Source: Chara braunii (Eukaryota; Streptophyta; Charophyceae; Charales; Characeae). From it: a stretch of DNA of 50,385 bases. Location of the stretch: contig BFEA01000488.1 of assembly GCA_003427395.1 (NCBI GenBank), positions 476,444 through 526,828 of the forward strand, in the 5' to 3' direction. Within the stretch, counting starts at the first letter, position 1; each line of letters starts with the position of its first letter. A model generated the notes under the pieces. It worked only from the letters and a program-made list of their open reading frames with translations, made no database searches and was not told where the DNA came from. A program made the translations under genes and the position numbers. Shown piece after piece: positions 10,944 to 20,535 of the stretch.

Positions 10944-11132
10944 TTGGCTGAGCTTAATTTCTTGCAATCATTCTTTGATCGCATGAGAGATTCTGCCTTG
11001 AGAATTGTCACTGACCAGACTGAGATAAGCTATCTATTAAAGGTGGTGAAAGTGGAAACTACTGAGAGAGTATCATACCACACTTCTCGGGAGCGGGTCT
11101 CTCTTGCAAGAAGGATCAACAGCGGGCCGTAA
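10944..11132 (+). pseudogene. gag-region module II, copy 1
   Basis: An open stretch ending in ...RERVSLARRINS. The pattern ALRIVTDQTEISYLLKVV, then a Glu-rich turn, then VSLARR is repeated in the next ORF (11136-11516), so this is a tandem duplication. The segment is predicted to be helical and basic. Function unknown; it lies upstream of the capsid-like gag domain. Confidence 0.45.
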
Positions 11133-11135
11133 ACA

Positions 11136-11516
11136 ATGCAATTTGATTACGAGATAATAGACCTGACTCGATATTTTATGATTCAGGGTATTATTAAAGG
11201 GTATAATAGAAGATTAAGTAGGGATGATAAGAGGGAATTGATTGAAGATTACATTGGAAGCCTGAGAAGAATTGCATTGTCCTTGATCACTACCCAATCC
11301 ATTATTGCTTATACTCTATATGTACAAAACTCTCAAGGGGTAGAACAGATAAGAGAGGAGAGGAACGAGTCTGTATCCCTTGCTAGAAGAGTGAGAGATC
11401 GAAGAGCAAGGAAGAAGAGGGCAAGAGTAACAAAAAGAGGAAAGAAAGTATTTGAAAGAGTCTATGGTCAAAATGACAGGACGAGGGAGACCGAGTTCAT
11501 CTGCAGGGACCAATGA
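11136..11516 (+). CDS. gag-region module II, copy 2 (126 residues, unknown)
   Basis: Begins MQFDYEIIDLTRYF. Residues about 38-87 (IEDYIGSLRRIALSLITTQS ... NESVSLARRVRD) match module II copy 1. The tail is strongly basic (RRARKKRARVTKRGKK), suggesting nucleic-acid contact. The 3' end overlaps the next frame (gag, from 11452). No named family recognised; probably a fragment of the gag polyprotein. Confidence 0.45.
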   Translation: MQFDYEIIDLTRYFMIQGIIKGYNRRLSRDDKRELIEDYIGSLRRIALSLITTQSIIAYTLYVQNSQGVEQIREERNESVSLARRVRDRRARKKRARVTKRGKKVFERVYGQNDRTRETEFICRDQ

Positions 11517-13377
11517 AGAGGCCTTGGTTGGGGTTATACGAAAACAGGTCGAGAGAGTACACACCATAAAAGGAGGGTCAGATATTGCAAGGGCAAAGAG
11601 GCCTGATGAGATAATTTCATGTTTCAGAGGACCCTAAGTGAATAATTTCTTGGATGAGTACAAACTATTTGGTCTCAGTTATGGCTAGACAGACAAGCGA
11701 CGACTTAAACACCTTCTACCTTATTGTGATACTGACTCAAGATTGACTGTTCAGGAACTAATGGAAGGTGCCACTACATGGAAAGAGGTCAATGAGAGAA
11801 TGGAAAAAAAAATTGTGAAGGACTCAGTCCCAACTACAACCAAGGATTTACTCAACATCAGAAGAGCTAAGTATGACACTTTCAATGTTTTTCTTCAGAC
11901 CTTCATCCGAACAGCAAGAAAAATTTCATATTTAGACGAGGCTTAGAGATGCCATATATTTTTGACACATTTCACTGACACCGAAAGGCAGACCGTTCTC
12001 AATCAAGCTCAACACTACCCTCTCAGATGAGATGAAATTGTTGCAATTGTAAGAACTCTACCTACAGTTTCTCATAAGAAATGGTCACTACATCAGATCA
12101 GCACTTTGGCAAAGGACTGGGAGACTGAAAATTGTATGAACAGAGGGAACAATCTGAGTGCTGAGAATATTCTTCAGAAAGTGATGACTAACTTTATGCC
12201 TGCAAGGCCTGCAACCCATGTTGTGGATGACAGAGGAAAGAAGCAAGCTGAAAGAAAAGAGGATGATGATGATGATGATGCTGATGATGAAGGCTATGGT
12301 AAGAAGAGAGATTCTTCCATATCTAAAAAGAATGGAAAAAATGGTGAGAAAGGAAGTAGAGAAAGAAGAAAATATGATGAGCGTCCTAAGAGGAGTTTTG
12401 TCTGCTGCTATTGTGGTGAAGGGGGTCATACTACCGTCTACTGCAAGCCTCTTGAGGAGGATGTAAGGAGTGGGGTAGCAAAGAAGGATGCAGTGAGCCA
12501 TGTCTGTGATAGTTCATGGAATAAGTTGGACCCCAGACATCCAGGAGGAATGAGAAATCTTGCTTTTAAACATGATGAAAATATGAAAACGAAGAAGAAG
12601 AGAAAAGTTAATGTGAATGTTCACTTTCTCACTAATGTGCTGCCTAATGAACTAATAGAGGAAACAAGTGACCCTTATACCACGATTGAGTTGTTTCTGC
12701 AATCTTTAACATTGACTGAGTGTGTGCCTAGCGGGGCATCTACAAGTGAACCACCGTTGGGAGGGAATACTACTTCTAAGAATTCTTCTGAACTAGTAGA
12801 ATCCTCTTTCAATAAAATGGTTCGCCTTCTGGCTAACATGATGTCATTTCATGGGGATTTACCCCCAGAACTCGTCATGGAACCTAGTGTTAGGCTTGGC
12901 AAAGTGAGAAACCTCCAAACTCGCATGACGCCTCAAATGATAGAGGAAAAGAAAAGGAGGAAGGCTGAGGAGTCACTGATTAATATCCTTGATGACCCGG
13001 AACCTGAACTTTCACATAGAAAGAATGAACAAGGGAGAAAGATAAAATTTATTCTCAAGAGTGACTTGGATGATGGGACAATGATTTCCGATGTAATTAT
13101 TAAAATGTTGGAAGAGACGGAAGTGACATTGTCCTTCAAGGAAGCAATGACTCCAGCACCCAAACTGAGAGAAGAGTTGAAAAAATTGATCAAGAAGAAA
13201 AAATTGGAAGTTAATTACTTGGGATCAGTCTTTCCCAACCAGGTGAACAGGTCATTACAAGGTTGCAAGGTGAGATTTGCAACCATAGGATGTGAACACC
13301 TTACAATTCGTATTAATCAAGTGAAGATTCTAGCCCTAGTGGACTCTGAGGCTGAGATGATACTCCTTTTTCGATGA
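11452..13377 (+). pseudogene. gag: gag: capsid-like domain and CCHC zinc knuckle (inner element)
   Basis: One frame runs throughout with stops at 11635 (TAA), 11686 (TAG), 11944 (TAG) and 12028 (TGA). The capsid-like part (about 11600-12000) includes EIISCFRG, NNFLDEYKLFG, a W-KEVNERM helix and FLTHFTDTE, and matches the gag of the outer element (31650-32080). After an acidic stretch, a perfect CX2CX4HX4C knuckle lies at 12403-12444 (CCYCGEGGHTTVYC). The long lysine/glutamate-rich C-terminal part leads into protease in the same frame, as expected for a gag-pol reading frame. Most stops can be explained by single C-to-T or G-to-A changes. Confidence 0.75.
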
Positions 13378-13644
13378 ACGATCGAGGCTTGTAATTTATC
13401 TATTGATAGACCTGCACAAAATGTACTGAGCAATATTGGAGAAGAACTGTTCGTGGCAGAATTTATTGATAATCTGCCTATCAGAGTTGAAACAATGACT
13501 GTGGAATTACTGGGTTTTGTAGTGCCGGATATGGACCATGACTGTATCTTGGGAACTCCATTCTTGCATAGGATGGAGGCAGTCCAATTTTTTAGCCATG
13601 AACGGTCATCCTGGATCAACCTACAAGATCCAGAGACTGCTTAG
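13300..13644 (+). pseudogene. Retropepsin-like aspartic protease (inactivated)
   Basis: Continues the gag frame. The active-site loop reads LVDSEAEM at 13336-13359. The family normally has D-S/T-G, so the catalytic-loop glycine is Glu here (codon 13348-13350, GAG). A TGA at 13375-13377 interrupts the frame. The second family landmark, DCILGTPFL (about 13540-13570), is intact. The frame ends with TAG at 13642. This would process gag-pol in an active element; it cannot here. Confidence 0.75.
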
Positions 13645-13739
13645 GAACAAACTTTTATGGTTTGCACAAAAAATGATTTCAAACATCAATTATCTGCTAA
13701 TTCAATCAGAAGAGAGAGTCTGCTGAAAGGATTAGGAGT

Positions 13740-14380
13740 CATGACCCCAAGAAGATAGACAAGATCTTAAACTGGCCTCTGCCACTCAAGAGAGTGACAA
13801 ATGTTAGAAACTTCTTGGGTGTCTGTAAATTCTGGAGGATTTTATTTGTCATTTTGCTACCCTTGCAGAGCCTCTGAGGGAAATGGTAAGGCAAGGGGCT
13901 AATCTAGCCTAGAATGATGAAAGACAAGCCGTTGCAGAAACACTAGAGGAAAAACTAAAAGATGGTGGTGTGGTGCTAGGAGTGTCATTTTATGATGATG
14001 AGGAGGCAAGACCCTTCATCATTGAGGCTGATGGAGGACTAGTTGCTCTGGGTGGTGTGCTCATTCAGAAAGATGAAAATGAGAAAGAGAGGCCTCTGAG
14101 ATTTCAGAGCAGAACTCTCAATTCTACAGAAAGAGGTTACACCCAATTCAGAAAAGAGCTACTGGCGATCATCCATAGCCTCAGGTGCTTCAGGCACTAC
14201 GTACTAGGGAGGAGGTTCATCCTGAGGACTGATGCATCTGCTGTCATTGGTGCCATTAAAAAACACCATCAGGTAGATCCAACAGTCAGCAGGTGGATCG
14301 CCTTCATCTGGACATATGATTTTAAGTTGGAAAAAATCCCCACTGAAAAGAACAGAGCAGATGGTCTAAGCCCGGATTAA
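13740..14380 (+). pseudogene. pol: Reverse transcriptase C-terminal remnant and RNase H
   Basis: At 13740-13850 a KIDKILNWP ... NVRNFLGVCKFWRI segment matches the end of the RT/connection region. A frameshift then leads to FATLAEPLREMVRQG and the RNase H ORF (13970-14380). The RT palm with its YxDD motif is missing: only about 100 bp separate protease from this segment. RNase H keeps its acidic residues in FIIEADGG, QFRKELLAII, LRTDASAV and NRADGLS. RNase H ends with TAA at 14378. Confidence 0.8.
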
Positions 14381-14405
14381 GTGGAGAAAAGAAGAAGAAG
14401 AAGAT

Positions 14406-16023
14406 GTGAATGGAACGATTGAAGAATCAACCTACGTTGATAATTTTCTTAAGGAAAAAGATGATGAGGATTGTGAAGCACCACACTCCTACAAGTGGAG
14501 TTTGTGGCTTGAAGAGAGAGACACAGGCAGCTGGGGAGAGATCCCTAATGCATATGTTTATGAGTCGGTTCTTGGGAAAGAAGAAGAAGATGAGCCAAAT
14601 GATTGGTATGCTAGAGTTAATGCAGAAACATTGGCTGCTAATGAATTCGGGGAAAACTCTGGTTCAAAAGAAGAAGAAGAAGAAGGCGAAAAGAAGGAAG
14701 AAGTGACATTTTTCATGTTTGAAGAATATGATGAAAGCTATCAAGAGATTGATAGGAAGATGAAAAATGAGCATCTAAAAGAATACTATTGTAAAAATTC
14801 AAGAAAGAAATTTAGGTTAAAACGGGGACATGTCTTTGTGGATGGTAAGGGAGGCCTCCCTCCACTAAGAGTGGTATGTGGTAAAGAGAGGCAGTTAGAG
14901 ATAATTGTTGCTCTACACGAGGGGGTTGTTGGTGGCCACAGGGCTGCTGAGGCAACTTACTGCAAGATTGTTAAACTCTACTTCTGGCCAGACATGAGAG
15001 ACATGATTCACGGATACTGTAAATCATGTGTGTTATGTTAGAAGAGATCTACCACGAGAATGATTGAACCTGAATTTTCCACTATTCTGGTAGAACCAGG
15101 AAGCAGAGTTCATTTAGATCTCATCATTATGCCTTTAGGCAAGGGCGGGATGAGGTATATACTAAACATGAGAGATAATTTCTCTGGATACGTCGAGGCA
15201 AAAACTCTGAAAAGGAAGACAACCGATCAAGTGGCTGGCTAGATAGAAGAAGTCTATCTCAAATATCATTTTATTAGAAAATTTGTCTCAGACAGAGGAT
15301 CAGAATTCAGAAATGAGATTGTCATAAGAACCACACTTAGGTTGGGTGTCAGAATTCGGTACGTGACTACCTACCATCCTCAAGCGAATGCACCTGTTGA
15401 AAGAGGTCACAAAACTTTGAAAGATTCATCGGCCAAGTGGTGTCAAGGAAATCTCAGCAACTGGCCAAAAGTATTAAGAGTTGCTGTATATGCTGACAAC
15501 ATCACAGTGAAAAGAACTACTGACTATGCACCATTTACTCTATGGTATGGTCGATATGCTACGTTGCCTATTGAGAGTATTGTCAAGACATGGTCAAGTC
15601 AAGAAAGAAACAGAGACTATTCCATTTTAGAGCTCCTTCAGATCAGGATGAGGCAAATATCAGAAGTTGATCAGACAGTGATGAATGCTACACAAAGGAT
15701 GACATCCAACAGATTGTCAGATAAAAAGAGATGGAACAAGAAGAGGTATATAAGAAAAGAGGCACTGAAAGTTGGAGACGTTGTCCTTCTATTTAACAGC
15801 TCACTTGAGACTCAATGGACTAAACGGTTGGAGCCTAGATGACGTGGTCCTTACAGAATCACGGGAGAAGCAGAGGGAAAGGCTTATGAGATTTCAGAGA
15901 TGGATGGATCCAGGGTTCATGAGATGGTGTCAGGATCGAGACTTCGTAAATCCATATTCAGAGACCCAGATTTGATTCCTATAGTAACCTCAAGGAGAGG
16001 GAAGAAAAATCAGTCATCTAAGT
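14406..16023 (+). pseudogene. int: Integrase, DD35E with HHCC finger and GPY motif (nonsense-interrupted)
   Basis: One frame with stops at 15039 (TAG), 15240 (TAG) and 15840 (TGA). An acidic linker (14406-14800) precedes the HHCC zinc finger (His pair in HEGVVGGH, Cys pair in CKSCVLC, about 14918-15038). The catalytic triad is complete: Asp at 15117-15119 (VHLDL), Asp at 15291-15293 (VSDRGSEF), Glu at 15399-15401 (NAPVERGHK), with exactly 35 residues between the last two. A GPYRI motif follows the third stop, as in Ty3/gypsy GPY/F integrases. The frame ends near 16023. Integrase joins element cDNA to the chromosome; this copy cannot make a full-length protein. Confidence 0.88.
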
Positions 16024-16498
16024 GAGAGCAGTTCCAGAAAACTGAGAGAAAAAGTACTGTAAGACAATGAGACAATAAGACTGAGTTTTCAACAGACTGT
16101 GATCAATTATGCATGGTCATTTCGACATTTCGATTTTATGCATGTCAGCTCGTTTCTTGTTTCAGCAAGCAACAAAAGTTAATGAGACTATATCTCTGAG
16201 GCAGTGCTACAGTCGATCCATGAGTCTCAAGTCCCTAAGAGTGGGAGATAACTGTGAGATACAGTTTTCGTGAGCATTAACACAGTGTCAAGATCAGAGA
16301 ACTCATGGTTGTGGCATGTCAAAAGAAGTATTCAGAATTCTTTTTATGATAAAGAGAAAAGCGTAAAGGGCATAGAGAAGTTCAGTTTTGACTGACTAAG
16401 AGTTGTCAGCAGAAGGACTTCGTACCTCTGACTAAGTTGTCAATCTTCACTCAGAAGAGGGAAGGGACCTCTTCGAGATCAGCATTTCAGTATTTTCT

Positions 16499-17262
16499 TG
16501 GGACTGACGGAACGTCATTTGGAAAAGAAAAAATCCCTGCTGAGGGAAGGGACCTCTCTGGGGCCAACAATGAGTATCCTCCTTGAGACTGAAGGGGGGT
16601 CTCCTATAAGGGCTTGGTGCTGGTTATCATGTTGCTGTTTACTGCCTCTTGAGACTGACGGGACGTCTCTTGAGAAACGTTTGTCCTGTTATGGGGCATG
16701 GACAGTCTGCTTGTGGGTTATGATATGCTTGCCTGATTGTCTGTACTTGGGATCTTCTTCTCTAACCTGAGGATGCATTGATTGCCGGGGCCAACCAGAG
16801 CCTTACCGCAATAGGTTGCAATCTGGTGAGGTCAGCAGGTCCCCGCCGCGAGTGTCGAATTCCGTAGTCGGCTGAGGCTAAGTCTCCGGGAGTCTGGCCT
16901 GTGAGGTCCTGTGAGGTTCGCCAGAGCCTGAAACTGTGGTAAGACCGCGTCCCACGTTCAAAAATCTGGGCGGGGCAGCCAGCGCCCTTGGCCAAAAACA
17001 TGTGGGTGAGCCGATCCCCGACCGCAGTGGTCAAATCCAGGTTCGAGATAGTTAGACTGGCGGGACATCTACTGTCATAGGGTGACCAGACCCGCTATAG
17101 TCTGGGTGTCATGGCGAGAGTGCCAAAGGGCTGCCATACTCGAGTAGTGGGTATGCTGGTCCTAACCTGGAGGTAGGTCAAAGGGACTGTCAAGACAAAT
17201 GGTTTAACTAGTCATGGCCTGAGGCGGACCGAATGAGGTATGTCAGACTGACGGGACGTCTG
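16499..17262 (+). repeat. Hairpin repeat family AGAC-TGACGGGAC-GTCT, five copies
   Basis: Copies lie at about 16499, 16585, 16651, 17052 and 17243. Each has a loop of the type TGACGGGAC flanked by complementary arms. The arms differ but stay mostly paired: GAGAC/GTCTC at 16651 and 16585, TCAGAC/GTCTGA at 17243, TAGA/TCTA at 17052, a weaker GGAC/GTCA at 16499. The cluster sits between integrase and the antisense ORF. No protein-coding signal is supported here. Confidence 0.65.
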
Positions 17263-17492
17263 ACATTCCTGGCCAGTGGTGGGCCAAAACCAAGGCAATC
17301 AATAAATTTTGGGTGTGAAGAGTTGTTATATGACATTTATTATTTATTATTTATTATTTTATTTATGGGTTTTACTTTAATTTGTTACTGGTTGACTGCT
17401 GGTTGTTAGAGGGTCTACTTGTTGGGGACGGGATCTGCTGTCTATGGGACTCGTTGTTTTGTAGGTATACAAAGTTTTATTTGAAGTTTCTA

Positions 17493-17710
17493 GACCAGAG
17501 AAAGAAAAAGAGTTTGGTATTTCCTTCCTCCTGTCCGAGAAGTTGAGGAGACGCCTAACTCGGACCAGAGAAAGAAGACAGGGTTTGGTATCCCCTGAGT
17601 CACATGAGAAAATGAAAAAATATCTCACTCAAGCCAGAAAACAGAAAAGAAGGTTTGGTATGCCCTATCTCCAGCATGACAGACAAAATAAGTGTCCCAA
17701 GCATTGGTAT
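17493..17710 (+). repeat. About 70-bp tandem repeat, 3 to 4 units
   Basis: The words CCAGAGAAAGAA and GTTTGGTATxCCCT recur at 17493, 17562 and 17631, with a partial fourth near 17703. Spacing is 69-70 bp. It follows an AT-rich TTATT microsatellite at about 17336-17366. Confidence 0.65.
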
Positions 17711-17936
17711 CAAATTTGGCAGTGTTTCAATTTTACAGCAAAGTGTAGGTTAAGGTAACCTTTCTCTGCCAGAGATTGAGAACAGATTTCAGGATGACAA
17801 GAGGTCAGAATCAGCAGCAAACAAGAAAACGAAAACATAATCTTTCTTAAATTTATTTGGTGGCCGACAAGCGGCCTGGTTCACGAGGAACCTGCGTCCC
17901 TGGCTTCAGGATATTCAAACTCTTAAGCGTGGGACA

Positions 17937-18428
17937 CTATGAATTATGTATGAGCTGAGAATTACAGAAAGATGAGAATAAGTCACGCTTGTACAGTATA
18001 TAGAAAATTACCATGAGTTTTATCTGAAAAAGAGAGAGAAGAAAGAAAATACTGAAAAGAATGCAGCCGTTGGAATGAGGAGCAGAGGAGGCAATGCAAG
18101 GACCGGAGGGAACAGTCACTAGGGCTCTACTCGCCGTAGGGGTGATGGGGGCTCTAGGGGTGTAAGGAGGGGAGGATGTGTCGGGGGAGCCGTAGCGCAC
18201 TTCGATTTTTTTCCGAAAATAGTCCATCTTGTCTGGGAATGGAGTCCTCTCATACCACGCAGTGAGCGAGTGGCGAGGATAGGGTCTCGAGTGAGTGCCA
18301 TAACCTTGTGGCTCATCATCCTCCTCCTCAGAACTATAATCGCGTCGCGCACGAGCCAGCGGTTCCTCCCGAGCCTTACGCCCTCTCCCTCCTCTTCCTC
18401 TTCCGTGTCCTGTACATGCCTCAGGCAT
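17937..18428 (-). CDS. Antisense ORF between pol and 3' LTR (163 residues, unknown)
   Basis: ATG at 18428 on the minus strand, stop at 17937. The N-terminus is Arg/Gly-rich (GRGRGGRGRKARE), followed by an acidic patch (SSEEEDDE) and a Tyr/Arg/Pro-rich section. The last 45 residues are hydrophobic and Phe-rich. Tat-type Ty3/gypsy elements of plants are known to carry an antisense ORF in this place, and position and orientation agree, but I see no motif that identifies it. The C-terminal part may be read-through of non-coding sequence. It could also be a first exon of a longer gene. Confidence 0.4.
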   Translation of the reverse strand: MPEACTGHGRGRGGRGRKAREEPLARARRDYSSEEEDDEPQGYGTHSRPYPRHSLTAWYERTPFPDKMDYFRKKIEVRYGSPDTSSPPYTPRAPITPTASRALVTVPSGPCIASSAPHSNGCILFSIFFLLSLFQIKLMVIFYILYKRDLFSSFCNSQLIHNS

Positions 18429-18759
18429 ATCTAGGGATGAAAAAACTATCCTTAAAAGTTGAGACTAAAAGAATTTGGTGAGGATAGAAAGCGGACTCGC
18501 TACTAAGAAGGAAGAGAAGGCGGGTTGCGGCGAAAGATGAAGGTGACTAACTGCAAAAGAAACAGGGAAAGGAAAGATTGTGTATATCGTAGAGGGTTGC
18601 AGCGTGCTTTGAGAAGAAGATCGTGAGTGCAGTGGTCGTGTAAAAAGTCGGGTGGCGCAGTTGAGCGAGCTTCCCCGCAAGTGGCGATGAGAGTGAGTTT
18701 ACCGCTAGTCTAGGCTGTTTTATACTGGCTGATCATGCGTTCCGACCCAGCAGGGACGC

Positions 18760-18779
18760 TGGGTGGGGGTTTGGTATAA
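18760..18779 (+). promoter_or_regulatory. Weak polypurine-tract candidate
   Basis: GGGTGGGGG followed by TTTGGTATAA directly upstream of the 3' LTR start. It is G-rich but interrupted by T, so it is a poor or degraded plus-strand priming site. Identified by position only. The region 18429-18759 shows nothing else. Confidence 0.3.
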
Positions 18780-19808
18780 CGTCGGAGGGCGTGGTGTCCC
18801 GGCCGCCTGTTTCGACGTCATGACCCGTAGACATGTCCTCGAAATCCTGCGGCGCCTGGTACCTGGTCTGTATCCGACGTGGACAGGTTCTGTTTCGTGT
18901 CCCCTTCGGCAAAAGGGAGGGTGCACCACAGGGCTTTCCTTTGGTCCACACAGGCTCGGCGCCCTGCTGTACAGCAGAGCACTACCGGCCTGTGACCGTG
19001 GTAGCCGCCGGGCTCGCCCTGGGACACGAAAGTAGAGGGATAGGTGCTGTTTTTTCTATTATGCGCCAAGCGCCCCTCTACAGGGTTATGGGTTAGGTGC
19101 ATGACACTGACAGCAGTCAGAGAAAAGAGGGCTAAACAAAAAGCAGGGAGGAAAATGAAAAATGAAGAAAAAGAAAAAAAAAGAAAGCCAAAGGTCTAAC
19201 CGACACGGCTGGACTACTAGCCTTAGTTCGGGGGAAATCTGACGGCCTCTGGCCCCCCGCTATCGCTGCGTTTTGTTCTTTTATTATTATTATTACTATT
19301 ATTATTTGTTGTTATCATCATTTCTCTTTCAATTTTTTTTTTTTGTTGGTCGGTCGCTTCATGGGGAGGCCAACGGATTGGGTTCCAAGGTTGGGCAGTG
19401 GTCTATGGCCTAGGCTAGCCCGGACCCTTGCATGTCATCTGTACTGGACCTGCTCGACTTAGCTCCGCGTGGTAGGACCCCGGTAGCCATGTTAAGGGGT
19501 AGATACAGCGAGGTCTAAAAAAGGGAAAAATATGAAAAAGAAAGAAGGGAGGGAAAAGTTCGAGAGTCGGACTTTAGATCTGTGCATGAACGTGGGGCGT
19601 TGTTCAGGCGAGGCCGCTGCGTGGAGAGATTATGAGACGCCACCCTTTTCCTTTTCTGCGATTTTTTTATTTATTATTATTATTATTATTACATTACCGG
19701 TTTTCGGATGCGGCCTTCCTTTTCATTTTCAGTCACTTCGCGGGAAAGCCAACGGTTCGAATTTTGGGCTCTGTGGCCCACGACCTAAGGGGCGCTGAAG
19801 TTATCGGC

Positions 19809-20017
19809 TCTTGGTAAACTGCACTCTAATAGCCTGTTTTTCTCTAGTGCAGCGTGAGAGCGGAAGTGTTAGTACTTGAACCGGCTATTTNNNNNNNNNN
19901 NNNNNNNNNNNNNNNNNNNNNNNNNNNNNNNNNNNTCTTGGTAAACTGCACTCTAATAGCCTGTTTTTCTCTAGTGCAGCGTGAGAGCGGAAGTGTTAGT
20001 ACTTGAACCGGCTATTT
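19809..20017. other. Assembly gap (45 N) with duplicated flanks
   Basis: Ns fill 19891-19935. The 82 bp before it (19809-19890) are repeated identically after it (19936-20017), both ending in CCGGCTATTT. The 5' LTR has this sequence once. The duplication is therefore most likely an overlapping contig end that was scaffolded rather than merged. Confidence 0.9.
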
Positions 20018-20031
20018 CAAAGACTGCGGCT

Positions 20032-20535
20032 ATGGCATTGCACGGGTATAGGCCTGGTTACTGGTACCATCAGGTCCGGTGGAAACCCATATCTGGGGAT
20101 GGGCCTTGGATCACCCTAGTACTCAACTACGACGGTGGGGATAAGGTGCAGTTGAAGATTAATGTGGAGGGAGCAAGAGAGGGAGAGATGCTGACTAACC
20201 CGAAGCTGCAGGACGCAATCACGGAGGCAAGAGATTGTGCGGAGAGGCGCTGCAGAGGGGACGGTGTGACGGCGAGTCTACGGGTAACGGTGGCTTATCA
20301 TGAGACTGAGACTTCGACTGACACGGTGGATAGGGAGCAGGCCCACCTCGACAGGGACTCGGGTGGGGAAAGCGAAACGAGCGAAGCGGGGGATCGAGAG
20401 ACGGACCTCAAGTCCTGGAATAGACCAGGCGAGGTCCAGAGGTACCACCGAACTGCGAAGCCGGTGGAAGAAGGACCCGAGGCCAACTCTCGACAACCGA
20501 CGCCCAGAGGCTGCGGGACGAAAAAAGGTGTGTGA
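20032..20535 (+). CDS. LTR ORF-1, 3' LTR copy (167 residues, unknown)
   Basis: First ATG at 20032; the frame is also open upstream to about 19981 and ends TGA at 20533. The N-terminal 50 residues (YWYHQVRW ... WITLVLNYDGGDKVQLKINV) have the Y-x2-VR / strand / D-x-V-x-L-x-I-x-V pattern of gag-region module I and of LTR ORF-2. The C-terminal two thirds are polar and charged. It lies downstream of the LTR TATA position and upstream of the poly(A) signal, so it would be in R and thus in the leader of the genomic RNA. Conservation of the frame in the 5' LTR (139 codons) is mild support. Function unknown. Confidence 0.45.
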   Translation: MALHGYRPGYWYHQVRWKPISGDGPWITLVLNYDGGDKVQLKINVEGAREGEMLTNPKLQDAITEARDCAERRCRGDGVTASLRVTVAYHETETSTDTVDREQAHLDRDSGGESETSEAGDRETDLKSWNRPGEVQRYHRTAKPVEEGPEANSRQPTPRGCGTKKGV

